Numbered from the stretch's first letter, positions 1 through 9,201 are shown. The stretch is DNA of 64,000 nucleotides from Chryseobacterium salivictor (GCF_004359195.1 NZ_CP037954.1:372001-436000), one strand, 5' to 3'. A program made the numbers and translations. The notes: generated from the letters alone by a model not told the origin.

Positions 1-251
1 CCGATGAAGGTTAAACGCTCGTAATCGGAGAGCAAAATACCGTTTTCACACACCTTATCATTCATGGTTTTGAATTTGATGATGTGAAAAATAGCGCCGT
101 CTTTACCAGGTCTTTTCTGCACAAAAAATGCACTTCCTTTATTATTAAAGAATAACACAACGGTTATTACGATAAATAAAGGGCTCACTACCAGTAATGC
201 GCAACTGGCAATAGAGCGGTCCAAAATTGGTTTTAGAACATTTCGATACAT
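1..251 (-). CDS. Monotopic phosphoglycosyl transferase (sugar transferase), N-terminal part
   Basis: This gene starts at the ATG complementary to 249-251 and runs off the left edge, so only about 83 residues are visible. The protein opens with MYRNVLKPILDR, a hydrophobic re-entrant helix with the SPLF turn, then the conserved block VQKRPGKDG and KFKTMND, and the stretch GILLSDYERL. This is the usual N-terminus of PglC/WcaJ-type bacterial sugar transferases. Members of the family transfer a sugar-1-phosphate from a UDP-sugar to undecaprenyl phosphate at the inner membrane, the first step of capsule, O-antigen or exopolysaccharide synthesis. The catalytic Asp-Glu dyad lies off the window. The sugar specificity cannot be read. 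It sits 37 bp downstream of a small secreted protein on the same strand and probably heads or lies within a polysaccharide operon extending leftwards. Confidence 0.9.
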   Translation of the reverse strand, partial: MYRNVLKPILDRSIASCALLVVSPLFIVITVVLFFNNKGSAFFVQKRPGKDGAIFHIIKFKTMNDKVCENGILLSDYERLTFI

Positions 252-288
252 GTAAAGGATGCTAAAGCGTCAACTTTCGTTAACACTT

Positions 289-582
289 TTATGGGTTATT
301 GGTTAAGTAGTTTTTTTTCTTGCGTAGGGTATAAACAATGATGCCTACGGCGGTAACGGCGAGTGCGGGAAGGCAATCGTCAATGGGGGTAGGATCACCA
401 ACATTACCACCACCAGAATCACCAGGGGTATCTGTGGTAGCAGTATTTCCTGCTGGTTCAATAGCAGTCTTTGATCCGAAAGCACTGTGTTCTTTCTCAG
501 ATTCTTCGAATGGATTGGCAGTACCCTGTGCAAAATACAAGGTACCGAGCAGTAAAATAAATATATAAAACGTTTTTTTCAT
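289..582 (-). CDS. Small secreted protein with C-terminal membrane anchor, upstream of sugar transferase
   Basis: A 97-residue protein starting at the ATG complementary to 580-582. An ATG at 669 would add 29 residues in front of the signal peptide, so the internal start MKKTFYIF is preferred. It has an N-terminal signal peptide ending near YFAQG, a middle of about 50 residues rich in Gly, Thr, Ser, Pro and acidic residues (TPGDSGGGNVGDPTP), then PIDDCLPAL, a hydrophobic helix (AVTAVGIIVYTL) and a basic tail RKKKNYL. The layout, signal peptide then flexible linker then PID motif then helix then basic stop, predicts an envelope protein held by its C-terminus. Similar small proteins occur near polysaccharide genes in Flavobacteriia (from memory, not checked). 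It lies 37 bp upstream of the sugar transferase and is probably co-transcribed. Function unknown. Confidence 0.75.
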   Translation of the reverse strand: MKKTFYIFILLLGTLYFAQGTANPFEESEKEHSAFGSKTAIEPAGNTATTDTPGDSGGGNVGDPTPIDDCLPALAVTAVGIIVYTLRKKKNYLTNNP

Positions 583-594
583 TATAGTGTTTGG

Positions 595-602
595 CAAATA
601 TA
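595..602 (-). promoter_or_regulatory. Candidate -7 box for the small secreted protein
   Basis: Minus-strand TATATTTG matches the flavobacterial TAnnTTTG box and lies 12 bp before the start at 582. No well-spaced TTG (-33) was found, so support is limited. Confidence 0.35.
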
Positions 603-925
603 TTAATTCAATCTTAAAGATACCTATTTTATAAGCTAATTTTTTATTATTTTGTTGATAATAAGGCAATCTTATTGATTAATACCTAAAATAGATCTTT
701 AGATTAAAATCATTACGAAACCTCGCTCAATCTCTACATTCAGCGTTTCGCGAAAAAGCCTTTTTTGTTCTTAAAATCATATTTTTTATCTATACTTTAC
801 AAAAGTAAACAATGATACCCTAAATTTCACAAAAAGCTATTAACTAACCCTATCATTTTTTCCCTTTTTCACTTCCTATTCAAGATAAATCAGACCTCAC
901 TACTATTATCAGAAATTAAGAATTG
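603..925. other. Intergenic AT-rich region, no gene seen
   Basis: About 320 bp between the small secreted protein and the terminator of the next gene. No ORF with coding character was found. A second minus-strand TAnnTTTG-like box (TACTTTTG, 800-807) would give a leader of about 210 nt for the polysaccharide genes. This is only a candidate. Confidence 0.4.
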
Positions 926-956
926 AAAAAGCAACGTCTGTGGACATTGCTTTTTT
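926..956 (-). terminator. Rho-independent terminator after the 1458-aa surface protein
   Basis: A hairpin with arms around 926-938 and 943-955 (AAAAAGCAACGTC against GACATTGCTTTTT) followed on the minus strand by a T-rich tail. It lies just beyond the stop codon at 979. Confidence 0.7.
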
Positions 957-978
957 ATAATCATTGGTTGTGAGTCTC

Positions 979-3900
979 TTAGCGCAGTATTTTCTTAATT
1001 ACAACTGCACCATTACAAACAATTTTCAGCACATATATTCCGTTGACCAGCGAAGCGGCAGGTAGGCGGACTTCTTTCTGATTAGGTATTGAGCTGTTTA
1101 TCAATCTTCCCGCTGCATCATAAACCTCTAAAGCGGTAATTATCTTGCTTTGTGATTTTATGACAAAATCATCACCGTTTTTGTAAACAGCAAGGTTCTC
1201 TTTTATATTTGAGTCAGTTGCCAAAACCGTTTCCGGTTGGTAAATAATTTCGAATCTACCTGTACTTTCTCCTGCGTTAGTTTCAAAAGTGTAATTACCT
1301 GCACTTAAGTTGGTGATGATTCCCGCTTGCTTATCTTTTAAGTAGATATTTTGTCCATTAGCGAAGATGCCTTCGGTAGTGTCAAGTTCAATTTTATACT
1401 GGCCGGCCTCGAAATGCCTGCTGCCCAGCGGAACAGAATCACTGTTGCTAAAGGAACTGCGTCCGTTGATGGTAACGTTACGATCCTCCACGACCGAGTA
1501 CAGTTCATCAGAGCCTCCTAGAGAGGTTGAGTCGTCCCTGGTAAAACCGTTATTTCCACCTTCAAAATATACGACAGCGATATTGGAAGCAACATTTTTT
1601 GGCGTAATCATATTCAGCCAGTAGCGGTCTACCGGCGGACGGTTTCCTCTTTTACCAAAGAAAGCAGTGCCGGTTTCTTTGGTCCGAATGGTATTATTAA
1701 AGATCAGTTGCTGGTTGGCCACACTGGTCTTGACCATAAAGCCCTGTCCGACTTTTACGCTTTCCGTTGGCACTGCAGTACCAGCCAGTCCATGATCACC
1801 AACGGCTGCCCGGGTGCCCGTTCCAACTTCAGGCGGAGTTACCGCATTGAAAACCGCATAAGCCTGACTTCCGTACTGATCGCCCATTTGCACCGTCTGG
1901 CTGTTTGCACGGTTGTCCCACAGATTAAAAGTAGGGCTTAATGTCCCCCCTGTTTTATTGAGGTTATAAAAAGTAATAAGATCAATGTTTGACGGATAGG
2001 GATTTCCGACTAAGTTATATCCACGGTTTATATTGGCAGTTCCCGAGTTCACGATACTGTAAGTAAAAGCGCCGTTCGTAGGATATCCGGTAAAAGTAGC
2101 CGTTACGGTAGCCGGTGTCCCCGGAACCCCTGTTTTATTGGGTTCTTTTACGGCAAGAGCACGCCCTTTGATGTATGCACCGCTGGAGTTGTAGAAAAAG
2201 TTATTCGCCTCATTATGGTACAGCACATAATCAATCCCCGGATAGATATTCTTTAAAGACTGACCTTCCACCGGAGAAATAAGATAGTTATACTGCTGTC
2301 TTCCGCCTGACAGGTTAATAATTCGCCTGGCCGTAATGGAACCGGTGTTGATGGCATTACCTTCGTTGACCTGGAGAAGATTACCATCGGATTCTATAAT
2401 GACATCTGTGGGAGCCCCAAAATTGGCGAAACTGTCCTGCACTTTAAGTGATGAATCTTTACTGATGGTCAGTTTTCCTCCTCTTTCTACGTAAACTTCT
2501 TTTGCAAATCCAGTAATACCGGCAGCAATTGTAACCGGAGTTTTAATGTACACACAGTCATTAATCGTGGGCACCAAACCTATCGGTTTCCAGGTGCTTT
2601 CAACCCAGTTTTGCCCGGGAACATTCCATATTTTGTTTTTATTTTCTATGGTTACGATACCAGTGGCGGTACCCCCATTAGTAAGAGATGCATAGGCATT
2701 GATAACCCAGCCGGCAGTATCTTCTTTCTGTTGCAATGAAGGTTTCATATATACCGTTGTTACTTTACTGCCTTCTACATAAGGTACTGTAGCAGACGCA
2801 TCGGTGTACACGTCTATGGGCTCACTTGGAGTCCAGGAAAAGGAAGTACTTAAAGGCTTTACCCCGAACAGTTCAATATCATCAATAGCCACCCCGTCTC
2901 TGTAGTTTGCATAATAACGTATTCTGAATCTAAACTTGGAAGTTTTAAACTGCGACACATTGATGCTCTTTTGGACGAACTGAGTTCCATACCCTACGTC
3001 TTTCGTAATTTTTTCGACTTCTGTCCAGACGTCCCCTCCGTCTGTGTTCACTTCAATAGCGACATAATCATTCTCGTCCAACACCTCATCATTTAAATAC
3101 TTGGAATAATACATCCTGAAAGACAACGTAAGACTCAAATAATCCAGTGTATTTCTTTCAGGAGAGACCAGTACGTTATTGATAATGCTACTACCTACAT
3201 CTGAGGTGGCCATTGCAAATTTATTTCCCGAAGGGCCAGAAGCCACAGCAGGAAACCAGACTTTTTCTTTAGGGGTATAGGTACTGGTTCGAATTTGCCA
3301 CTCTGTTTTTGGATCAATTGTGGTTCCGTTTTTAACCAAATTTGTAGAGGTAAAACCACCCCACCCATTCTCAAAACCTTCGTCAATCAGGTAATTGGTT
3401 TCATTCTGTCCGCTGGCAGAAATTTTAATGATGGAATTACTTCCACAAGTGGTGGGAGTGTCTGGAGTAAAACTGATTACAGGAACCGGTCTCACGGTCG
3501 CCCTTATCGGTACACGCACCAAAGATTCGCAGGTGCCATTCCAGGCTGCGACATAATACACGGTAGTAGAACTTACCGCAGGTGCCCAAGTAGAGGCTCC
3601 TTCCACTACAGGAGTGGTCGCTTTCAGCGTGCCTCCGGTAAGAGCATCATACCACCGCAGCTCTGTGGAAGATGAAGACGTGGTTGCTTCCAAGGGAACT
3701 GTCCCAGCTCCAAAACGTATTCCTCCAACAACTGACTTCACCATGGCTTCACAGTTTGCGATCACGGTGAATGAATAATCTTCGGTTTCGCCGGCATAGT
3801 TGATATTTCCACAAGGACCAAAACTATTAGAACCATCCTTACTGTTCATCCTTATGCGAATTGTATATTCGCCAGGAGAGGCAGTGGTTGGGATAACAAA

Positions 3901-5355
3901 GCCAAATGTTGTGGAAACAATAGGGGTACCGTTTGAAGTGTACACTTGTTCTGTGGGATCATCAAATTTGCCATCCCGGTTCCAATCTACCCACGCCTTA
4001 ACCATTCCATGCGCAAAATTCTCTACATACAGATTTACTCCGTTGCCCTGTGCCTGAACGCTTTTTACGGGATTACCTGTGAAATCCTGATAGCCAGCTG
4101 GAGTTGATGAAAAGGTGGAAGACTGAGAAGTATCCTGTAAAGTTCCGATAAACTTCACCATCTTGATATAATTGGTACTTTCATTTCCTGAAGTTACACC
4201 TGCCGCACAATACTGAGTAGTATAGCTTACAACGGATGAATAGGAAGTAAACCCCGAAACAGTACAGGAAACCTGTCGGCGGTAATAGGCAATTCCCGGG
4301 GTTGCTTTTGCCGTTATATTTGCCGTGGCACCGGTTGCACCCGGAATATTGATCCATGGTCCACCCGAACTGTCTGCGGTCTGCCATTGGTGAGAAAGCC
4401 CTGAGGTTGTGTCATCACCCGCTACCATTGCAGTGAACGCCGAAGATGGCAGCCCGACCGAAGGACTTAGTACGGCAGTTCCACCAGCAGGTGTACCTGA
4501 ACATGATGGAAGGGCAATTGGTCTTAATGCTAATAATATACCAGCACTTTGTTGCCTATTAGCCAACTTCGCTGTCCCAGTTCCTGTCTTTCCTGCCGTT
4601 GCTTTAACCGCCCAGGCAGCTCCAATAGAAACCGTACTTTGTAAATTATATAATTCAGTTAAATTTCCAGGTGATGTTGCTGTTTTCCAATCAGACCACT
4701 GTGAACTAACTGAACCTCCAAGCATAATTATAGCTGCATGGTCTGTAACGGTTGTTATTTCAGTTGCAGTGACTGTAGAACTATTAGTAGTAACATTTAG
4801 TGTTCCTGGTTTTACATCAAAGGGGCTACTCTTATCAACCCCTAAAAAAGCAATTATTGCACCTGCTGATCTGTCAACATTTGCACTTAAATTAAAAGTA
4901 AAATTTTCTGGTTCTGCTCCTTCAGCTATTTTGTACAAAACAGCCACTCTTACGTTAGATCCTCCTCCAAGATTAACCCCATTAATTAATGGTGTCCAAT
5001 CTGTACAGGTAGGGTCTGAAAGAGTAGCAGTTGTTCCCCTTTGTGTGATGTTTACGATCATTAGGTCTCCCTCGACAACACCAACCGGCTTGGCTATAGT
5101 AAGTGTTTTGGCTGTAGTAGCAGTGGCTTCAGTAGCAATTCCCCGCTGTGCAATCTGTGCGTGTATGTTCGAAAACCCTAAAAGCGTAAAAAGCAACATT
5201 AGAACAATGGCGGCTTTATTTTTTAGAATGGACCGCGTTCCGAAGAGCATACAAAAACAGCGAAAACTTTTTTGCAGTACATCAAATTCTTTTAACGGGT
5301 TTAGGCACAGAAACGTGAAGCCGTTCCGCATTGTAGTAATCAAATGAATTTCCAT
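979..5355 (-). CDS. Large T9SS-secreted surface protein with GEVED and jelly-roll domains
   Basis: A 1458-residue multidomain protein. The ORF can start at 5355, but the signal peptide (ILKNKAAIVLMLLFTLL, ending near IHAQ at residue 67) fits better with the internal ATG at residue 36 (position 5250). From the N-terminus: a beta-rich module at about 70-280, an Ig-like segment at about 285-385, a GEVED domain at about 395-530 (key residues WVDWNRDGKFD and GEYTIRIRM), a second Ig-like segment, a MAM-like jelly-roll at about 650-830 (YVAIEVNTDGGDVW, IDDIELFG), then a C-terminal module shared with the next three genes (from about 955; QQYNYLISPV, YHNEANNFFYN, NLVGNPYPSN). The last 70 residues (LEVYDAAGRLI, NGIYVLKI, VIKKILR) form a type A T9SS sorting domain. 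It is predicted to cross the outer membrane and be anchored on or released from the surface. Adhesion is inferred, not shown. Confidence 0.88.
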   Translation of the reverse strand: MEIHLITTMRNGFTFLCLNPLKEFDVLQKSFRCFCMLFGTRSILKNKAAIVLMLLFTLLGFSNIHAQIAQRGIATEATATTAKTLTIAKPVGVVEGDLMIVNITQRGTTATLSDPTCTDWTPLINGVNLGGGSNVRVAVLYKIAEGAEPENFTFNLSANVDRSAGAIIAFLGVDKSSPFDVKPGTLNVTTNSSTVTATEITTVTDHAAIIMLGGSVSSQWSDWKTATSPGNLTELYNLQSTVSIGAAWAVKATAGKTGTGTAKLANRQQSAGILLALRPIALPSCSGTPAGGTAVLSPSVGLPSSAFTAMVAGDDTTSGLSHQWQTADSSGGPWINIPGATGATANITAKATPGIAYYRRQVSCTVSGFTSYSSVVSYTTQYCAAGVTSGNESTNYIKMVKFIGTLQDTSQSSTFSSTPAGYQDFTGNPVKSVQAQGNGVNLYVENFAHGMVKAWVDWNRDGKFDDPTEQVYTSNGTPIVSTTFGFVIPTTASPGEYTIRIRMNSKDGSNSFGPCGNINYAGETEDYSFTVIANCEAMVKSVVGGIRFGAGTVPLEATTSSSSTELRWYDALTGGTLKATTPVVEGASTWAPAVSSTTVYYVAAWNGTCESLVRVPIRATVRPVPVISFTPDTPTTCGSNSIIKISASGQNETNYLIDEGFENGWGGFTSTNLVKNGTTIDPKTEWQIRTSTYTPKEKVWFPAVASGPSGNKFAMATSDVGSSIINNVLVSPERNTLDYLSLTLSFRMYYSKYLNDEVLDENDYVAIEVNTDGGDVWTEVEKITKDVGYGTQFVQKSINVSQFKTSKFRFRIRYYANYRDGVAIDDIELFGVKPLSTSFSWTPSEPIDVYTDASATVPYVEGSKVTTVYMKPSLQQKEDTAGWVINAYASLTNGGTATGIVTIENKNKIWNVPGQNWVESTWKPIGLVPTINDCVYIKTPVTIAAGITGFAKEVYVERGGKLTISKDSSLKVQDSFANFGAPTDVIIESDGNLLQVNEGNAINTGSITARRIINLSGGRQQYNYLISPVEGQSLKNIYPGIDYVLYHNEANNFFYNSSGAYIKGRALAVKEPNKTGVPGTPATVTATFTGYPTNGAFTYSIVNSGTANINRGYNLVGNPYPSNIDLITFYNLNKTGGTLSPTFNLWDNRANSQTVQMGDQYGSQAYAVFNAVTPPEVGTGTRAAVGDHGLAGTAVPTESVKVGQGFMVKTSVANQQLIFNNTIRTKETGTAFFGKRGNRPPVDRYWLNMITPKNVASNIAVVYFEGGNNGFTRDDSTSLGGSDELYSVVEDRNVTINGRSSFSNSDSVPLGSRHFEAGQYKIELDTTEGIFANGQNIYLKDKQAGIITNLSAGNYTFETNAGESTGRFEIIYQPETVLATDSNIKENLAVYKNGDDFVIKSQSKIITALEVYDAAGRLINSSIPNQKEVRLPAASLVNGIYVLKIVCNGAVVIKKILR

Positions 5356-5404
5356 ATAAAAAATGTGAGTATTTATTTTTTATATTTCATCATCGTGTGT
5401 AATA

Positions 5405-5436
5405 ATTGATAAATATATAAATATATATTTATCAAT
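5405..5436. repeat. Perfect 14-bp inverted repeat, 4-nt loop
   Basis: ATTGATAAATATAT, loop AAAT, then the exact reverse complement. It lies about 50 bp upstream of the 1458-aa gene. It is almost pure AT and lacks a following T tract on either strand, so it looks more like a protein-binding or cruciform-forming site than a terminator. Confidence 0.6.
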
Positions 5437-5577
5437 CATAATAAATATCTTTTTTATGAAAATCAGCACAAAAAAAAACCGTAAGCAACTTTATAGAATT
5501 CGTTGATTCTATTCGGATTCAGTGCAAAAAAAACCATTCTTAGAGTTGCTTGTTTTGAAATACACCAATATATCAAC

Positions 5578-5610
5578 AAAAAAAGCCGAAATATTAATTC
5601 GGCTTTTTTT
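5578..5610 (-). terminator. Rho-independent terminator after the 862-aa surface protein
   Basis: Thirteen-bp stem (AAAAAAAGCCGAA / TTCGGCTTTTTTT) with a 7-nt loop, 16 bp past the stop at 5626. On the minus strand it ends in a T run. Confidence 0.85.
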
Positions 5611-5625
5611 TAAAGAAAACAATGT

Positions 5626-8214
5626 TTATCTGATTACTTTTTTTACGGTCACCTCGTTTCCCTGACTGATCTTTAAAATATAAACACCACGCATAAGGTA
5701 CTGCGAAGAAATCACCGCTTTCGTATTGTCGGGCTTCGTCTTATAAACCATCCTACCAGCTGCGTCATAAACTTCAACGTCGGAGATTTTTCTGGTTTGC
5801 GCTTTGATGATAAAATCCTCTGCTTCTCTGTACACCACCAATTCCTCTTTGAGCGTTGAATAAGTAACCAAAACAGTTTCAGGCTTATAAATAATTTCAA
5901 ACCGACCGGTACTTTCACCTGCGTTGGCGGAAAAAGTATACGTTCCCTGACTGAGGTTGGTGATGGTTCCGGTCTGTCTGTCTTTCAGATAAATGGTTTG
6001 TCCATTGCCAAAAATACCTTCCGCTTCATCAATACCAATAGTATAACTGCCACTGACAAAATGCTGCGTTCCCAATGGAACAACCGCAGTGTTTTCAAAA
6101 CGGCTTCTGCCGTCGATGGCAATGCGCTCGCCTTCTACAAGGGTATAAAGAGCATCTGACCCGCCCATGGTTCTGGAATCTTCCGGGCCGAAAAGATTGT
6201 TGCCGGCGGCATAATGTACCACTGCAGCCGTAGAAGTAACCCCCGAAGGAGAAGTCATCTGAAGCCAATAGCGGTCATCTTGTGTGGCAGAACCTCCTTT
6301 TCCCAGAAAGTCAACTGATGCTGCTTCACTTGTTCTGATGCTGTTATTGAATTTAAAATTATAGTTAGAGATCAAAGATCTGGTCATAAAACCCTGCCCT
6401 ACTTTTACAATATTTGTTGGTTTCTTAATGCCTTTGATATTTCCAGCAAGTGATCCTGCTGCGTAAGTTCCAGTTCCATTATTTCCGGTTAATGCATTGT
6501 AAATTGCGTAAGCCTCCCCTTTATAGTTATTACCCTCCTGCACAAAGATATCATTAGCATTATTATCCCAGAAGTAGAAAGTGGGGCTGATATTTGGAGA
6601 GGTAGTTTGTGGAGCACTCGTTTTACCACCATTAATATCGTACAATTTTTGTAAATCGATATTAGAAGGATAAGGATTTCCGATCAGATTATAACCCAAT
6701 GCAGTCTCTGCTGTATTACTGTTCGTAATGGGTAAAGTGATTGTTCCGTTTTGCGGAACGCCTTTATAGTTTGCAGTAATTGTTTTAGCACCATCACTTC
6801 CTGGTGGTTCTTTCAATGCCAAACCTCTTCCCGGAATATTAACTCCCGTAGAATTATAAAACTTATTATTGGTTTCGTTATGATAAAGTACAGAAGTAGC
6901 AGCTCCCGGATAAATATCTTTAAAAGTACCTCCGCCAGCAAAAGCAACTGGTGCCCCCAAGTAATTGTACTGGTTTCTTGCTGCTCCTACTTTGATGTTG
7001 CGTTGTACAGTGATGTTGCCAGCATTGATTGCACCATCAATGATTTGGATTAAGTTTCCGTCGGATTCGATGATCACATTGTCTGTATTTCCTAAATTGC
7101 GTATAAAATCTACTACTTTTACAGAATTACCCTCAGTGATGGTAAGTTTTTTACCTGCATTGACCGTACAACTACAGGCATCAAAAGATCCTTGCTGTGA
7201 AGTGTTATAATCTGCATTAATGATCGCATGGCGGTGGTTTCCTTCGGAAGGGACACCATCAGACCAAGTGACTCCATTATAAGATGTAGAACGATCTACT
7301 GATATTACAAATTCTCGGCTGGATGTAACTGCTAATAATGTTGAGTTAACAGTTAATTTAAATTTATAATCCCCTGGAAAAGTTAACGTTCCGATGTTCA
7401 CATTTTGAGCTGTTGTAGATGAAAATGTATAGCCAGACATCGGTGGAGGGCTTACCAAATCCCATCGATATGTTAAAGTTCCCACACTACCCAAAATATA
7501 TTTTATGATCGAACCGTAAAATTGTATCTCTTTATTGTCCTTAAGACAAACGGCAGATGGATTCGTCAAAGGAAGAGCTGCAAAGTTGGTTCCGCCTGCA
7601 TTATTTACCTGTTCAAAACTACCCATTGTATTATTCCCACCATTACAAGAACTATAGGGTTTAGTTCCACCAATATATAAATTTTGCGAACCCGTACAAT
7701 TAGCTATTGGTTGTAAACCTTTTGGGAAAGAGCATGCAGCAGATGTCAAATTTATTAAAGTTATCAAACAATTTTGTGGTAAATACAAGTTGGTAGGATT
7801 ATCTGACCAAAAAATGGAACCACCATCTATTAAAACTTCCTGCAAAGTATTTCCAAAATGAACATCATTTTGTTTCAACAAAACCATACGTCCATTGACC
7901 ACAAGCTTCCCGATATTATTATACGTGAAACTATTATTCTTGCCAACATCTACAGTAATCTCATGACAACCTACTATGGTAACCGTTGAGGTTGTAGTTC
8001 CAGCTGGTAAAGTGGCAACACCCGGATAGCCAGAAGTTACACTTGTCCAAATCACCGATGGGGTTACTTGGGTACAAACCTCCCAAGTTCCTGGTGTATT
8101 CCAGTTTCCTGTATTTTTTGATCTAAAATCTCCCACGTTTTGGGCTTTAAGTATCTGAAAAGAAAGCAGGATGAAAAGCAGGAGGCATGCTCCCAAAAAG
8201 GTAATTTTTTTCAT
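5626..8214 (-). CDS. T9SS-secreted surface protein, shortest of the four paralogs
   Basis: An 862-residue protein with a clear signal peptide (MKKITFLG, cleavage near ILKAQ at residue 25). The first mature segment carries GDFRSKNTGNWNTPGTWEVC, a GNW...TWE motif also present in the 1224-aa paralog, followed by beta-strand-rich sequence resembling a parallel beta-helix (HEITVDVG, GKLVVNGRM). One PKD/Ig-like segment follows at about 205-305. From about 315 it shares the C-terminal module of the family (VIIESDGNLIQI, QYNYLGAPV, YHNETNNKFYN, NLIGNPYPSNIDL, DRYWLQMTSP, GSDALYTLVEG, STGRFEIIY). The last 70 residues (VEVYDAAGRMV, RGVYILKIS, TVKKVIR) are a type A T9SS sorting domain. It probably acts outside the cell. 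The substrate or binding partner is unknown. It has its own terminator, so each paralog is probably transcribed separately. Confidence 0.88.
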   Translation of the reverse strand: MKKITFLGACLLLFILLSFQILKAQNVGDFRSKNTGNWNTPGTWEVCTQVTPSVIWTSVTSGYPGVATLPAGTTTSTVTIVGCHEITVDVGKNNSFTYNNIGKLVVNGRMVLLKQNDVHFGNTLQEVLIDGGSIFWSDNPTNLYLPQNCLITLINLTSAACSFPKGLQPIANCTGSQNLYIGGTKPYSSCNGGNNTMGSFEQVNNAGGTNFAALPLTNPSAVCLKDNKEIQFYGSIIKYILGSVGTLTYRWDLVSPPPMSGYTFSSTTAQNVNIGTLTFPGDYKFKLTVNSTLLAVTSSREFVISVDRSTSYNGVTWSDGVPSEGNHRHAIINADYNTSQQGSFDACSCTVNAGKKLTITEGNSVKVVDFIRNLGNTDNVIIESDGNLIQIIDGAINAGNITVQRNIKVGAARNQYNYLGAPVAFAGGGTFKDIYPGAATSVLYHNETNNKFYNSTGVNIPGRGLALKEPPGSDGAKTITANYKGVPQNGTITLPITNSNTAETALGYNLIGNPYPSNIDLQKLYDINGGKTSAPQTTSPNISPTFYFWDNNANDIFVQEGNNYKGEAYAIYNALTGNNGTGTYAAGSLAGNIKGIKKPTNIVKVGQGFMTRSLISNYNFKFNNSIRTSEAASVDFLGKGGSATQDDRYWLQMTSPSGVTSTAAVVHYAAGNNLFGPEDSRTMGGSDALYTLVEGERIAIDGRSRFENTAVVPLGTQHFVSGSYTIGIDEAEGIFGNGQTIYLKDRQTGTITNLSQGTYTFSANAGESTGRFEIIYKPETVLVTYSTLKEELVVYREAEDFIIKAQTRKISDVEVYDAAGRMVYKTKPDNTKAVISSQYLMRGVYILKISQGNEVTVKKVIR

Positions 8215-8455
8215 CGTTCATGTTTTTTGTGTCATTGTAAAAATAGACTTAAAAACAAAGAAAACAAAGGTGAAAACACCCATATCATGAAAGTATTTAA
8301 TAATAATATACACTATTATCCATTTACTATTTCAGGCTAAAAAAAACATAAAAACAATAGGTTAGTCCGGTCAAAACGCATTAAAAAATTACACCCTTGT
8401 AAAAGTTTAGTATAACAAAGCATGTAAAAATTTGTCTTTCTTCAATGAACTTAAG

Positions 8456-8628
8456 AACCTGTTTAAATTTCATCAAAATTAATTTCCCCCACCCTTACTT
8501 CGGCTTCGCTCAGCATAAAAAAGGGAGTAATTCCGATGAAATTTCCAGAGAATCTTCCCACCTTTTAGGGTTGGGGAAAAGAAAAATTCTTTGAAAATTT
8601 GATTTTTGAATAATTTTTAAACAGCCTC
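8456..8628. mobile_element. MITE-like element, 173 bp, with imperfect terminal inverted repeats
   Basis: The left end AACCTGTTTAAATTT and the reverse complement of the right end GAGGCTGTTTAAAAATT share CTGTTTAAA. The element is flanked by TAAG at 8452-8455 and 8629-8632, a possible 4-bp target duplication. An inner inverted repeat (AAATTTCATC / GATGAAATTT) adds secondary structure. It codes for nothing obvious. The boundary call rests on this window alone. Confidence 0.4.
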
Positions 8629-8664
8629 TAAGCGTCGTGGTTTTATTTAAGGGTTTGAAAAAAT

Positions 8665-8796
8665 TTAAGAAATCTTAGTCTGCTCTTGCGGTACAACTTC
8701 ATTAAACGCAAGGCTAAACAAAAGAAAGTAAAAACGGTATTCGATTAAGAAAAACAAAGGCACTCCGATAATTAAAGAAATACAACGGATTGAATT
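8665..8796 (-). pseudogene. Possible relic of a membrane-protein C-terminus
   Basis: A stop-bounded stretch of 43 codons without a good start reads SIRCISLIIGVPLFFLIEYR, then a hydrophobic segment and the tail EVVPQEQTKIS. One or two predicted membrane helices and a polar tail make it look like the end of a lost gene. It could be chance in AT-rich DNA. Confidence 0.25.
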
Positions 8797-8858
8797 TTAA
8801 TGCATTAAAAAATAATTCCGTACTTTTACACTGATGATTTGTTAAATGACCAATAGCT

Positions 8859-9026
8859 TTGAACATCTCCAATTTTGGAAGCCTTCAACGACAGGATGAA
8901 TCATTAAAAAAACAAGTCAACGAATTAGAAATTGACAGTTCATTCAATACACAGCCACCATCTCAATCTGCAGGTCAGCATACAGTCAGCATACGGTACG
9001 GGTTGCTATCAGGTTGGGTACAGTAG
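8859..9026 (+). pseudogene. Possible coiled-coil gene relic
   Basis: A 55-codon ORF with a TTG at best for a start, reading NISNFGSLQRQDESLKKQV and NELEIDSSFN, a coiled-coil-like composition, then a Gln/Ser-rich end. No family is recognised. Low confidence that it is expressed. Confidence 0.22.
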
Positions 9027-9201
9027 AATACGTACCTGTTGATGGGAGGTACCCGGATTGCCTTCTGCCGGAAAGGTGAAAATCTGCCGAAAATAACCAA
9101 CAACCCGATTTATAGTAAGTCCCTTTCTGATGCTTTATCGTGGGCGATGGGTGATTTGTATGGAGCGCAATATTTCCGAATTTTTACAGGACCTCGATAA
9201 C

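Larger units (their letters stand above)
8215..9201. other. Gene-poor 1-kb region with relics and a MITE-like element
   Basis: No intact gene was found. It contains the MITE-like element at 8456-8628, two short coding-like fragments (8665-8796 minus, 8859-9026 plus) and a direct duplication GTCAGCATAC repeated 11 bp apart near 8973-8993. The part at 8944-9092 read on the minus strand gives a weak resemblance to a RidA C-terminus (LQIEMVAVY) but with stops and frame changes. The region looks like decayed DNA between two paralogous surface genes. Confidence 0.5.

Noticed and set aside
4409-5347. 312-codon open frame on the plus strand
   Set aside because: It lies opposite a well-supported T9SS protein gene, and its product (Val/Ala/Pro/Ser-rich) matches no family; it is a shadow of the antisense coding frame.
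8944-9092. RidA-like pseudogene on the minus strand
   Set aside because: Only about ten residues (LQIEMVAVY) resemble RidA; upstream matches need several frame changes, so the identification is too weak to list as a gene.
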